Assembly (NCBI GenBank): GCA_964427955.1
Contig: CAYRWY010000013.1
Coordinates: forward strand, 1 to 38,204
Direction of reading: 5' to 3'
Length of the DNA stretch: 38,204 nucleotides
Source of the DNA: JACRBK01 sp964427955
GTDB lineage: Bacteria; Chloroflexota; Anaerolineae; Aggregatilineales; Aggregatilineaceae
Shown here: piece by piece, positions 14,529 to 22,097 of the stretch
Numbering within the stretch: the stretch's first letter is position 1
Layout: the number at the start of each line of letters is the position of its first letter
Notes under the pieces: generated by a model
Told to the model about the DNA's origin: nothing
Databases searched by the model: none
What the model saw: the letters and a program-made list of their open reading frames with translations, nothing else
Translations under genes and position numbers: made by a program

Positions 14529-17500
14529 ATGACACCGACTTTTCAATTCTATGTCTTTGGCCCCCCCCGGCTGCGCATCGACGGCGAGGTGATCGATCTT
14601 CCCCCGCAGCCCGCCGCTTTTTGTGCGTTTCTGATCCTGAACCGGCAGCGCCGTATCACCCGCGAAGAAGTGCAGGCCGTCTTCTGGCCAGATGCGGTAC
14701 CGGCGCGTGCCCAGGAGCGGCTGCGCCGGACGTTGTACTTACTGCGCCGCGCGGTCGAGCCACACACCGATCTGGTCGCGGCAGAAGGCACCGAACTCGC
14801 TATCGCGCCGGACGCCGATCTGGGGATCGATTACGAAGCGTTCGAGACGCTGTTGATGGACGCTTTTCGCCAGGACCCTCCCCGCCGCGCCCCGCTGGAA
14901 GAGGCGGTCGCCCTCTACACCGACGATCTGCTCAAAGACATCTACGCGGACTGGGTGCTGCTGGAACGAGAGCACGCCCGCCAGCGTTTTCTCACCGCGC
15001 TGCGCCACCTGATCGGCGTCTGCCAGGCCGAACATGATGGTCAGGCGGTGATCCGGTACGCCCACGTGCTGCTCGAATACGATCCTTTTCAGGAAGCGGC
15101 TTACCGGGCCTTGATGACCGCCTATGCGGAGGCGGGTGATCGCAGCGCCGCCATCCGGCAGTACCAGCAGTGCGTCCAGATTTTGCAGGACGAAATGGGC
15201 GCCGAGCCGCTCCCCGAAACGACGCGCCTGTATGAAGACATCCGCCAGGGACGCGGCGTGACCTCGGTCGAAGTTCCCGTTCGGGCCGTGGTGCCGGTCT
15301 CCGCCGACCTGCAATTGCTGCCGCTGGTCGGGCGCGATCCGGAGTTGGGCGAGATCGCCGCGGAGTGGCGCATCTGCCGGGGCGGTAACAGCCGCCTGGT
15401 GTTGGTGATTGGTCCGGCGGGGATGGGGAAGACCCGGCTGGTAGCCGAGGCGGCCCGGCGTCTGCCCGGCGGTGGCGTCACGGTCATCACCGGCAACTGC
15501 TACGCGATGGAAGCCGGGACGCCCTACCAGTTGATCTCTGATCTCATGCGCAAAGTGTCGGCGTCCGTGCTGGACCGGCTCAACCCAACCGTTCGGGCGG
15601 ACCTGGCGCAGTTGGTCCCGGCGCTGCTGCCAGGAACGACTCCGGTTCCCACGGTGCCGTCGCCGGATGTGAGCGTCCGGCTGCAAGAGGCCGTCACGCA
15701 GGTGATCCGGCTCCTGGCCTCGGACGGGCAGGGGCTGTGGCTCGTGGCGGAGGATCTGCACTGGGCCGACCCGGCCAGCCTGGCCTGCCTGAACCATGCC
15801 CTGCGGCGGTGCAGCGATCTGCCGCTGATGGTGCTGGCCACACTGCGCGATGAGGAGGTCTCGTTCGATTCGCCGCTCATGGATTGGCCGACCAGTTCCG
15901 TCCATGCTCCGGCGCCGACCACGGTCATCCAGCTTCGCCCGCTGCCGCTCGATCAACTGCACGCGCTGCTGGAACAGCTCGTCGAGGACGAGACGGCGCG
16001 GCTGGCGTCGCTGCTGCACGTCGAAACGGCGGGGAATCCATTTTTCCTGGTCGAAACGCTGCGCGCGCTGATCGAGCAGGGAGTGCTGTACGCCGACGAC
16101 GGCAAAGGCTGGCGAGTGCGGGTCGGCGCATTATCGCAGCATCGCGATCTGCCGCTGTCCGAGGTGGTGCTGCGCGTGATCCGGGGCCGTATTCGCCGCC
16201 TGTCGCGGCCTGCCCAGGAAGTGCTGACCGTGGCCGCCGTGATCGAGCACGATATCGACGAAAAGCTGCTGTCGCTGGTCGTGGATTCGGCCCTGTCCCT
16301 CGATCTGGCGCTGGACGAGATTCTGCGGGCCTTCATCCTGGCCGAAACGGCGCCGGGCCTGTACCAGTTCGCCCACATCAAGGTGCGCGAAATCGTCTAC
16401 GCCGACACCAGTTCGCCGCGCCGTCGTTTTCTGCACCGCCGCGTGGCCGAGGTGTTCGCCCAGCAGGGCCAACCCGCGCGGCTGGCCGACATTTCGCGAC
16501 TGGCGTACCACTACGCCCAGGCCCGCGAGTGGACTCCGGCGCTGATCTACAGTTGGCAGGCGGCGCAGACCGCGTGGAATTCCGGGGCGATGGCCGAAGC
16601 CAACCGCTACGCGGAAGTGGCGCAGGAGATTCTGGACGGGCAGGCGAATGATCTGGTGATCGCCGCGCTGCCGGAACCGCTGACGTCGATCCGCTTTGAT
16701 CTGCTCTCCCTGCGGGCCGAATTCCGCCGGATCGCCGCGACGGCAGGGCTGTATTATCCGCCGGACCTGATCGAAGCCATCGAGACGCTGCTGCCCGAAG
16801 TGGACGGCTCTCGCCAGGCGCGCGGCGTATTGCAGCAGGCGATGCACGCGCTGGGGAAGGGCGATCTCGCGGCGGCCCGGCAGACGGCAGCCCAGGGCCG
16901 GACGATCTACGCCCGGCACCAGGATCGCTGGGGTGAGTTGGACGCGCTCCAGCGCCAGATCGACATCGCCTACCGGGCCGGGGAAGTGGTTACCATGCGC
17001 GGGTTGGTGGATGAGCTGCGCGCGCTGAGCGCGTCGGGCGATTATCCCGATATTCAGCAGTCCCTGACCTACAACGAGATGCGGTTAGCCGTCTACGCCG
17101 GGGAATGGATGCGCGTGCTGGACCTCGCGCAGGAGCTTTCTTCCCAGCAGCATCACTTCGATCCGGCGGTGGCCTGGCTGTCGCTCACGAACCTGGGCCT
17201 GGCCTACATGAAGCTGGGTGCCTACCAGTCGTCCTACGAGGTCGCCCTGCGCGCGGTGTCCACCAGCGAAGAGGCGCAGGTGTTGGGCCTGGGGGCGCGC
17301 GTGCTGTTGGCCCGGCTGGAACTGTGCCGCGGAGCGTTGGATCGCGCCCAGACGATCCTGCGCGCCGTGCTCGAAACCCCCGATCCCCTGATCGGCGAGA
17401 GCGAGTTGGTTTCTCCGGCCCTGGCGCTGGTGCGGTGCGGCGTGGTTGCTGGCGATGACAAGGACGCGACGCGCTGGGCCAGACGGGCGGCGCAGGCCGT

Positions 17501-17882
17501 CAGCCGGATTCGCCTGCCCATCCTGTATCCGCTGTCGCAAGTTGCCTTTGCGCTGACACACCTCGCGTCGGGACGCTACGGCGACGCCCAGAAGCGCCTG
17601 CGCTATCCTATCGAATATATGCTGCTGGCGGAGGACACGTCTCCCCAGGAGATTTGTGCCCTGCGGGCGGCGGCGGCCCAGGGCTTGGGCGACCACGACA
17701 CAGCCCACCACTGGCTGATCCAGGCCAGGGCGCTGATCGACCAGCAAGCGCGCAGCATCCCCGATCCCGCCTATCGCGAGACCTTCCTGCACGGCATTGC
17801 CTTACACGAATTCATTGCCGCATCGCTGCCCCAGCGCCGTTGGAAACCGGAAGGCGTGTTGAAGGCGGGGTGCGAGCAGTAG
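14529..17882 (+). CDS. SARP/BTAD-type transcriptional regulator with AAA/STAND ATPase and TPR region
   Basis: The 1117-residue protein begins with an OmpR-like winged helix (~1-95: FYVFGPPRLRIDGE, ALRRTLYLLRR-like helices). A BTAD domain (~100-240) follows, with YALEYDPFQEAAYRALM-type helices and AIRQYQQCVQILQDEMGAEPLPET. Next is an ATPase domain with LVGRDPEL, Walker A GPAGMGKT (295-302) and Walker B LVAEDLHWAD (~400-410), of the AAA_16/MalT-like type. Residues ~600-1110 are TPR-like. Such proteins are ATP-switched transcription activators. The open frame continues far upstream (to 13074), but that part is antisense to the kinase gene. The ATG at 14529 begins exactly at the domain start and follows an AT-rich intergenic gap. 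It is divergent from the kinase unit, which it may control. It lies 46 bases ahead of a hairpin leading into the 69-residue gene. Confidence 0.88.
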   Translation: MTPTFQFYVFGPPRLRIDGEVIDLPPQPAAFCAFLILNRQRRITREEVQAVFWPDAVPARAQERLRRTLYLLRRAVEPHTDLVAAEGTELAIAPDADLGIDYEAFETLLMDAFRQDPPRRAPLEEAVALYTDDLLKDIYADWVLLEREHARQRFLTALRHLIGVCQAEHDGQAVIRYAHVLLEYDPFQEAAYRALMTAYAEAGDRSAAIRQYQQCVQILQDEMGAEPLPETTRLYEDIRQGRGVTSVEVPVRAVVPVSADLQLLPLVGRDPELGEIAAEWRICRGGNSRLVLVIGPAGMGKTRLVAEAARRLPGGGVTVITGNCYAMEAGTPYQLISDLMRKVSASVLDRLNPTVRADLAQLVPALLPGTTPVPTVPSPDVSVRLQEAVTQVIRLLASDGQGLWLVAEDLHWADPASLACLNHALRRCSDLPLMVLATLRDEEVSFDSPLMDWPTSSVHAPAPTTVIQLRPLPLDQLHALLEQLVEDETARLASLLHVETAGNPFFLVETLRALIEQGVLYADDGKGWRVRVGALSQHRDLPLSEVVLRVIRGRIRRLSRPAQEVLTVAAVIEHDIDEKLLSLVVDSALSLDLALDEILRAFILAETAPGLYQFAHIKVREIVYADTSSPRRRFLHRRVAEVFAQQGQPARLADISRLAYHYAQAREWTPALIYSWQAAQTAWNSGAMAEANRYAEVAQEILDGQANDLVIAALPEPLTSIRFDLLSLRAEFRRIAATAGLYYPPDLIEAIETLLPEVDGSRQARGVLQQAMHALGKGDLAAARQTAAQGRTIYARHQDRWGELDALQRQIDIAYRAGEVVTMRGLVDELRALSASGDYPDIQQSLTYNEMRLAVYAGEWMRVLDLAQELSSQQHHFDPAVAWLSLTNLGLAYMKLGAYQSSYEVALRAVSTSEEAQVLGLGARVLLARLELCRGALDRAQTILRAVLETPDPLIGESELVSPALALVRCGVVAGDDKDATRWARRAAQAVSRIRLPILYPLSQVAFALTHLASGRYGDAQKRLRYPIEYMLLAEDTSPQEICALRAAAAQGLGDHDTAHHWLIQARALIDQQARSIPDPAYRETFLHGIALHEFIAASLPQRRWKPEGVLKAGCEQ

Positions 17883-17928
17883 CCGCCCCGAAAATGGTCA
17901 CGCTGTGGTCACGGCCTTCGACTAAACT

Positions 17929-17966
17929 CCCTCCAAACGGTTCGCACCAATCTGGAGGGTTTTTTT
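17929..17966 (+). terminator. Terminator-like hairpin overlapping the ribosome binding site of the next gene
   Basis: CCCTCCA (17929-17935) pairs with TGGAGGG (17953-17959), with an inner GGT/ACC stem, and is followed directly by seven T (17960-17966) and then the ATG at 17967. The same GGAGGG is the only good ribosome binding site for the 69-residue protein. It can therefore end transcription from the BTAD regulator and also mask translation of the next gene. Confidence 0.65.
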
Positions 17967-18176
17967 ATGAAGCGGTCAACGCAGGACTATGAAGCGGCTA
18001 CGTTCATCGTGCGCCTGTGGCGCGAGCCGCAAATACCACCGGCGCTCGACGTACCCTGGCGCGGAACGGCGGTGCACGTCCAGTCAGGCACGGAGCGGAG
18101 TCTGCAAGACATGGATGAACTGCTCAGTTTCTTGCAGACCTGGATGCAGACCGCCTCGTCCGAGGGCGGCGAATAG
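17967..18176 (+). CDS. Small acidic protein, 69 residues, unknown function
   Basis: The product has no signal or membrane segment. It reads as two strands (ATFIVRLWREP, GTAVHVQSGTE) followed by a helix (SLQDMDELLSFLQTWMQTA). The pattern 'RLW.EP ... WRG ... HVQSG ... L.DL..LL.FL' resembles short proteins I associate with Chloroflexota and cyanobacteria genomes, but I know no function. The start is fixed by GGAGGG 7 bases upstream, which lies in a terminator-like hairpin. It converges on the M20 peptidase with 4 bases between stops. Base composition matches the neighbourhood. Confidence 0.65.
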   Translation: MKRSTQDYEAATFIVRLWREPQIPPALDVPWRGTAVHVQSGTERSLQDMDELLSFLQTWMQTASSEGGE

Positions 18177-18180
18177 CCGG

Positions 18181-19365
18181 TTATTTTCCGACCCAGGTAT
18201 GCATCTGGTCGGCGGCAGCCAACATCAGCAGGGCTAGCTGCCGTATGCCGTGGGGGATCGGCTCGGTTTCGATGTACTCGTCCAGGCGGTGGGCATTTCC
18301 GCCGTACGTCACGCCGACCGTCACGGTGGGCAGCCCCTGCGCCAGCGGGAAGTTGGCATCTGTGCTTCCGTTTTCAAACGTCGGCGAATGCCCGATCTCT
18401 TTCAGCGCGGCCACGGCCAGTTGGACCAGCGGGTGATCCTGGGGGATTTGCCCCGCCGGGCGGTCGCCCACGATCTGAACATCGAAGCTCACGCCGGGGC
18501 GGCGCAGCGCCTCGACAGCTTCCATGACCTGGGCTTCCAGGGCGCGCAGCTCCGGCACCTCTTCGGAGCGCAGATCCAGGTACAGATCGGCTTCCGAGGC
18601 GAGGCTGTTGACCGACTGGCCGCCGTGGATCAGGCCGATGTTGTAGGTGGTGCGCGGTGTTTCGGGCGGCGTCAGCGCGATGATACGCGATCCCAGCTCG
18701 ATCAAACTATGAATGGCGCTCGGCTGGCCGAAATGCAGCCAACTGTGTCCGCCCGGCGCGTGACAGGTGATGTGCAGCCGCCGCACGCCGATGCCCGCAT
18801 GATAGATGCGCCCCAGAGCCATCCCTTCGACCACCAGGGCCGCGCCCAGGCGTGGGCCGAGTTTCTGCCAGGCCGCCCGGATGCCGCCCAGATCGCCCAA
18901 CCCCTCTTCGCGGCTGTTCGCCACAAACCAGATATCGGCGGCGGGGCGGAGCTGGTGAGTCTCCAGCAGATCGAGCAGCGCCAGCAAGGCGGCCACCCCC
19001 AGGCTGTTGTCTCCCAATCCGGGTCCATACATCTTCCCGTTGTCGTGCCGGACGGCGAGATCGGTGTCGAGGGGAAAAACCGTGTCCAGGTGGGCCGACA
19101 CCATCACCGCCGGGCGGCTGGCGTCGCTGCCGGGCCAGCGCCCATAGACGTTGAATACGTCGTCGAGGCTGATGTCCTCAAGGTGGTATTGAGCAAAGCG
19201 TTCTTTGACATAGGCGGCCCGGCGTTCTTCGGCAAAGGTCGGCGCCGGAATTTGCTGGATCGCCACGGCGTCTTCCAGCACTTGGCGCTCATCAATCGGG
19301 GGTAAAGACTGGGCAAGTTTTCCGAGCAGATGAGCCGGAGAAGGCAGGTTTTTGTCAGCAGGCAC
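18181..19365 (-). CDS. M20-family metallopeptidase
   Basis: The protein has the zinc peptidase motifs of family M20 in order: SAHLDTVFPLD (first His/Asp), GLGDNSLG (bridging Asp), NSREEGLGD (catalytic Glu and ligand Glu), a central lid/dimerisation domain (HITCHAPGGHSWLHFGQ, LDLRSEEVPEL) and a C-terminal GNAHRLDEYIE with the last His ligand. Such enzymes cleave small peptides or acylated amino acids in the cytoplasm; the tripeptidase T/CPG2-like branch is most likely. I chose the GTG at 19365 (394 residues), with CGGAGAA 9 bases upstream. An in-frame ATG at 19449 would add 28 odd residues, but it lies upstream of a good promoter whose -10 is at 19394-19389, so it would not be on that transcript. 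Confidence 0.85.
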   Translation of the reverse strand: MPADKNLPSPAHLLGKLAQSLPPIDERQVLEDAVAIQQIPAPTFAEERRAAYVKERFAQYHLEDISLDDVFNVYGRWPGSDASRPAVMVSAHLDTVFPLDTDLAVRHDNGKMYGPGLGDNSLGVAALLALLDLLETHQLRPAADIWFVANSREEGLGDLGGIRAAWQKLGPRLGAALVVEGMALGRIYHAGIGVRRLHITCHAPGGHSWLHFGQPSAIHSLIELGSRIIALTPPETPRTTYNIGLIHGGQSVNSLASEADLYLDLRSEEVPELRALEAQVMEAVEALRRPGVSFDVQIVGDRPAGQIPQDHPLVQLAVAALKEIGHSPTFENGSTDANFPLAQGLPTVTVGVTYGGNAHRLDEYIETEPIPHGIRQLALLMLAAADQMHTWVGK

Positions 19366-19388
19366 TTTTAATTTTCTCCGTTTTGGGT

Positions 19389-19416
19389 ATGATAGTTGAT
19401 GGTGATTATGCCTCAA
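19389..19416 (-). promoter_or_regulatory. Predicted promoter of the M20 peptidase
   Basis: TTGAGG (19416-19411) and TATCAT (19394-19389) with a 16-base spacer on the minus strand. The predicted start around 19382 leaves a ~17-nt leader with CGGAGAA before GTG 19365. Confidence 0.55.
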
Positions 19417-19464
19417 CTGCGCGGTTTCCGCTGTGGTATTCCTGAACATACAACACGGTGTGGG

Positions 19465-19492
19465 TTGTCAGTAGCGGCGCTCTCGCTATAAT
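19465..19492 (+). promoter_or_regulatory. Predicted promoter of the atypical response regulator
   Basis: TTGTCA (19465-19470) and TATAAT (19487-19492), 16-base spacer. It gives a leader of ~75 nt before the ATG at 19575. It faces away from the M20 promoter. Confidence 0.65.
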
Positions 19493-19574
19493 TGCCGGTA
19501 GTTTAGTAATCTTTGTGCCGTTCTTAACCTTATCTGCGCCTGCTCTGGAAAGTCGCTTTCCGGGGGAAGGACCT

Positions 19575-20300
19575 ATGAAAACAACTAAAGTCCTTCTGAT
19601 CGAAAACGCGAGTAACGATGGGGTGTCGTTTGCGGCATCTCTCAAGCGAAAATATCAGGTGCAGGTGGCACATTCGGGCAAGCAGGGGTTGACGATGGCC
19701 CAGGAGCGCCGCCCCGACGTGGTGGTTTTGGATGCCCCGTCCCTGAGGACTTCCGGGGATCGCATTTGCGCGCGGCTGCGCCTGATTTTGGGCGAAACGC
19801 CCATCATCCACATTCGCCCCAGCGCCCAGCCTGCCGATGCCAGTTTTGCCGATGTACTGTTGGTTCCGCCCTTCACGGCGCGCAAGCTGATCAACCGGAT
19901 CGAGCGGTTTGTCATTCCCCCGGCGGGTGCCATTCTCGAAGTCGGTCCCTTCAATCTCAACCTGGAACAGCAGACCTTGACCACGCCCTGGATGGAGAAG
20001 AAGCTGACTCCTAAGCTGGTCGAGTTGATGGAGCTGTTCATGCGGAATCTGAACCAGACGCTAGACCGCAAGTACATCATGCAGACCGTCTGGAAAACGG
20101 ACTACATGGGCGATACACGCCTGCTGGACGTCCACATCAGCCTGATTCGCAAGACGATTGAGCCTGATCCGCGCAAGCCGCGCTACATCACCACGGTGCG
20201 GGGGGTCGGCTACCGTTTCACCCTGCCGGAGCCTAGATCCGATCCCGAATCTCCGGAACGAGACGCCGCGCCGCTGGCTGACTCCGAAAACTCAGTCTGA
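19575..20300 (+). CDS. OmpR-type response regulator with degenerate receiver
   Basis: The 241-residue protein has a receiver-like domain (1-112) and a clear winged-helix DNA-binding domain (~118-216: LTPKLVELMELFMRNLNQ, LLDVHISLIRKTIEPD, YITTVRGVGYRF). The phospho-acceptor Asp53 (VVVLDAP) is present, but the acidic pair at the start of the domain is E10-N11, and the conserved Lys after strand 5 is Pro98 (LLVPPF). Normal phosphorylation is doubtful. It may be constitutive or controlled by another ligand. The ATG at 19575 follows GGGGGAAGG; an upstream in-frame ATG at 19458 precedes the predicted promoter and is rejected. The C-terminal ~25 residues are acidic and disordered. No kinase gene is adjacent; the nearest is the soluble histidine kinase at 22098-23957. 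Confidence 0.82.
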   Translation: MKTTKVLLIENASNDGVSFAASLKRKYQVQVAHSGKQGLTMAQERRPDVVVLDAPSLRTSGDRICARLRLILGETPIIHIRPSAQPADASFADVLLVPPFTARKLINRIERFVIPPAGAILEVGPFNLNLEQQTLTTPWMEKKLTPKLVELMELFMRNLNQTLDRKYIMQTVWKTDYMGDTRLLDVHISLIRKTIEPDPRKPRYITTVRGVGYRFTLPEPRSDPESPERDAAPLADSENSV

Positions 20301-20333
20301 ATTCCGAAACCAGTCTCCCGTTGACTACAACAC

Positions 20334-20359
20334 AAAAAGGCATCCCTGTCAGGATGCCT
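20334..20359 (-). terminator. Intrinsic terminator of rpsT
   Basis: An 8-bp stem AGGCATCC/GGATGCCT with a 6-base loop is followed by TTTTT on the minus strand, 37-62 bases after the rpsT stop. It sits in the 95-base gap between convergent genes, where nothing else was seen. Confidence 0.8.
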
Positions 20360-20395
20360 CTGTGAGGTACGGCAGCTTCAAGAAGATGGAATCGC

Positions 20396-20668
20396 CTACT
20401 TCTTGGCGTCCAACTCCGCTAACCGCTTCATCAGGCGGCTCTTGCGCCGGGCGGCATTATTGGGGTGCAAAATGCCTTTGGTCGCGGCCTTGTCCAGAGT
20501 GCGGATCGCTTCCAGGGTAGCCTGACGGGCGTCTGCCGCATTACCGGTTTGAATCAAGGCACGGGCCTTCTTGACTTCAGTGCGAGCCTTAGAGCGGAAA
20601 GTACGGTTGCGCACCATCTTCCGTGCAGAACTGCGAATACGCTTGAGGGCAGACTTATGGTTAGCCAA
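20396..20668 (-). CDS. rpsT: Ribosomal protein S20
   Basis: The 90-residue basic helical protein matches bS20 throughout: ANHKSALKRIRSS at the start, RNRTFRSKARTEVKKAR in the middle, and KGILHPNNAARRKSRLMKRL near the end. It binds the 5' domain of 16S rRNA in the small subunit. The start codon is TTG at 20668 with GGAG 8 bases upstream; TTG is a known rpsT start in other bacteria and can weaken translation for feedback control. It is a single gene with its own promoter (20712-20740) and terminator. Confidence 0.96.
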   Translation of the reverse strand: MANHKSALKRIRSSARKMVRNRTFRSKARTEVKKARALIQTGNAADARQATLEAIRTLDKAATKGILHPNNAARRKSRLMKRLAELDAKK

Positions 20669-20711
20669 CGTAAGTCTCCAATTTCCAAATGCTGAATGAT
20701 TAAACAGGCGA

Positions 20712-20740
20712 ATTGTACCAAAGCCCGGAACGGTTGTCCA
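20712..20740 (-). promoter_or_regulatory. Promoter of rpsT
   Basis: TGGACA (20740-20735) and TACAAT (20717-20712) with a 17-base spacer on the minus strand; the -10 is extended (TGG before it). Confidence 0.7.
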
Positions 20741-20757
20741 GACTTGTGATCGCGGGA

Positions 20758-21825
20758 TTACTTTCTCAGGGAGCCTTCCGGCTGCGCAAAGTACATGCGT
20801 CCGGCGTTGGTCACGATGTAGCGGGTGATCAGGACCGGGATGGTGCGGTCCATGTGGCGTTTGCCATCTTCCACCACGACCATCGTCCCGTCTTCCAGGT
20901 AGCCCACGCCCTGATCGGCCTCGCGGCCCTCCATCACGATGTGAATGTCGATCACTTCGCCGGGCAGGTAGATCGCCTTGACGGCGTTGGCCAGTTCGTT
21001 GATGTTGAGCACCGTCACGCCCTGGAGTTCGGCCACCCGGTTGAGGTTGAAATCGTTGGTCATCACCGGGATACCCCGCTGCTGAGCCAGGACGACCAGC
21101 TTTTCATCGACTTCGCTGATGTTCTCCACGTCGTCGTCGATGATCCGCACCGGCGTCCGGCTGTGCTGCTGCAACTCGCCGAGGATTTCGAGGCCGCGCT
21201 TGCCCCGGTTCCGGCGCTGGACTTCGGCAGAGTCGGCGACGTGCTGCAACTCGATCAGCACGAAGCGCGGGACGATCAGCGTGCTCTGGATGAACCCGGT
21301 CTGGCTGATGTCGAGCACCCGCCCGTCGATGATGACGCTGGTATCCAGCAGGATCTCGCCCGCGATGGCTTCTCCGGGCATCTGGCGCAGGATGGCGGGA
21401 TTGGCGCGCAGCAGCCCCCCAAACAGGGGGAACACGTCCCGCGCCCGCAGCAGGAAGATCGTCACGCTCACGTAGGTGATGATGATCGCGCCGACCGTCG
21501 GGAGAAACTGCCCGAACGGATCAGGGAGCAGGGACAGCGGCCAGGCGAACATCGCCGCCGCTGCCATGCCCAGGATCAGGCCGAAGATCGACGTGACCAG
21601 GCTTTCGGCGGGCATCTGGATGATGATCCGGCGCACGTTGCGCGCGGGGTAGATCGTGATCCAGGGGGTGATGATCAGACCGGCCAGCGCCCCCATGAGC
21701 GAAAAGGTCAGCCCGGTGGCTTCCGGAGGCAGGTTGAGAGCGTCAGAGAGGGCCACGCCGAGCAGCGCGCCGAGCAGCGTGAAAACCATCATCCCGAGCA
21801 GACGCAGCGAAAACTCCAAACTCAT
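20758..21825 (-). CDS. PIN-TRAM domain membrane protein (YacL-like)
   Basis: The 355-residue protein has four N-terminal transmembrane helices (within ~1-125), then a PIN nuclease-like domain (~140-260) with ILLDTSVIIDGR carrying the first conserved Asp, RFVLIELQHVAD, and VMTNDFNLNRVAELQGV with further acidic residues. A C-terminal TRAM RNA-binding domain (~275-350) contains GEVIDIHIVMEGREADQGVGY and RYIVTNAGRMYFA. This is the order of Bacillus YacL. The active site is therefore cytoplasmic next to the membrane, with RNA the likely substrate. The ATG at 21825 has AGGAGG 7 bases upstream; a TTG two codons earlier is too close to that site. Single gene with promoter 21861-21889. Confidence 0.88.
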   Translation of the reverse strand: MSLEFSLRLLGMMVFTLLGALLGVALSDALNLPPEATGLTFSLMGALAGLIITPWITIYPARNVRRIIIQMPAESLVTSIFGLILGMAAAAMFAWPLSLLPDPFGQFLPTVGAIIITYVSVTIFLLRARDVFPLFGGLLRANPAILRQMPGEAIAGEILLDTSVIIDGRVLDISQTGFIQSTLIVPRFVLIELQHVADSAEVQRRNRGKRGLEILGELQQHSRTPVRIIDDDVENISEVDEKLVVLAQQRGIPVMTNDFNLNRVAELQGVTVLNINELANAVKAIYLPGEVIDIHIVMEGREADQGVGYLEDGTMVVVEDGKRHMDRTIPVLITRYIVTNAGRMYFAQPEGSLRK

Positions 21826-21860
21826 GATCAAGCCTCCTCAGCGCGCATGGCATGACGCAC

Positions 21861-21889
21861 ACTTTAACACGGATGTTATACACCGTCAA
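21861..21889 (-). promoter_or_regulatory. Promoter of the PIN-TRAM gene
   Basis: TTGACG (21889-21884) and TAAAGT (21866-21861) with a 17-base spacer on the minus strand. Confidence 0.6.
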
Positions 21890-21916
21890 TCAGGCTTGCA
21901 TTCCAGCCCGGCTACG

Positions 21917-21945
21917 AAAAAAAGCGCCTGGGACTGTCAGGCGCT
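21917..21945 (-). terminator. Intrinsic terminator after tRNA-Leu
   Basis: An 8-bp stem AGCGCCTG/CAGGCGCT with a 7-base loop, followed on the minus strand by a run of T (A17-A23 on the plus strand). Confidence 0.85.
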
Positions 21946-21959
21946 CTTTCGGGTTTGAA

Positions 21960-22042
21960 TAGGGCAGGTGAGATTCGAACTCACACGAGGTCTCCCTCAA
22001 CGGATTTTAAGTCCGCGGCGTCTGCCATTTCGCCACTGCCCC
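21960..22042 (-). tRNA. tRNA-Leu (anticodon TAA)
   Basis: A class II tRNA of 83 nt with acceptor GGGGCAG pairing with CTGCCCT (first pair G-U) and discriminator A. The TGGCGAAATGGCAGACGC D-arm is typical of Leu, and the anticodon loop CTTAAAA reads TAA. A variable arm (TTGAGGGAGACCTCGT) and T-loop GTTCGAATC are clear. The 3' CCA is not encoded. Own promoter and terminator. Confidence 0.95.
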
Positions 22043-22058
22043 CATTCAAGTGGCCCAC

Positions 22059-22087
22059 AGTGTAGCATGACTGGAGCGGCTGGTCAA
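22059..22087 (-). promoter_or_regulatory. Promoter of tRNA-Leu
   Basis: TTGACC (22087-22082) and TACACT (22064-22059), 17-base spacer, extended -10 TGC, on the minus strand directly after the histidine kinase stop. Confidence 0.65.
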
Positions 22088-22097
22088 TCCAAAAGTC

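Noticed and set aside
19366..19449. ATG 19449 as start of the M20 peptidase
   Set aside because: The predicted promoter -10 lies downstream of it, the extra residues are not family-like, and GTG 19365 has a good ribosome binding site.
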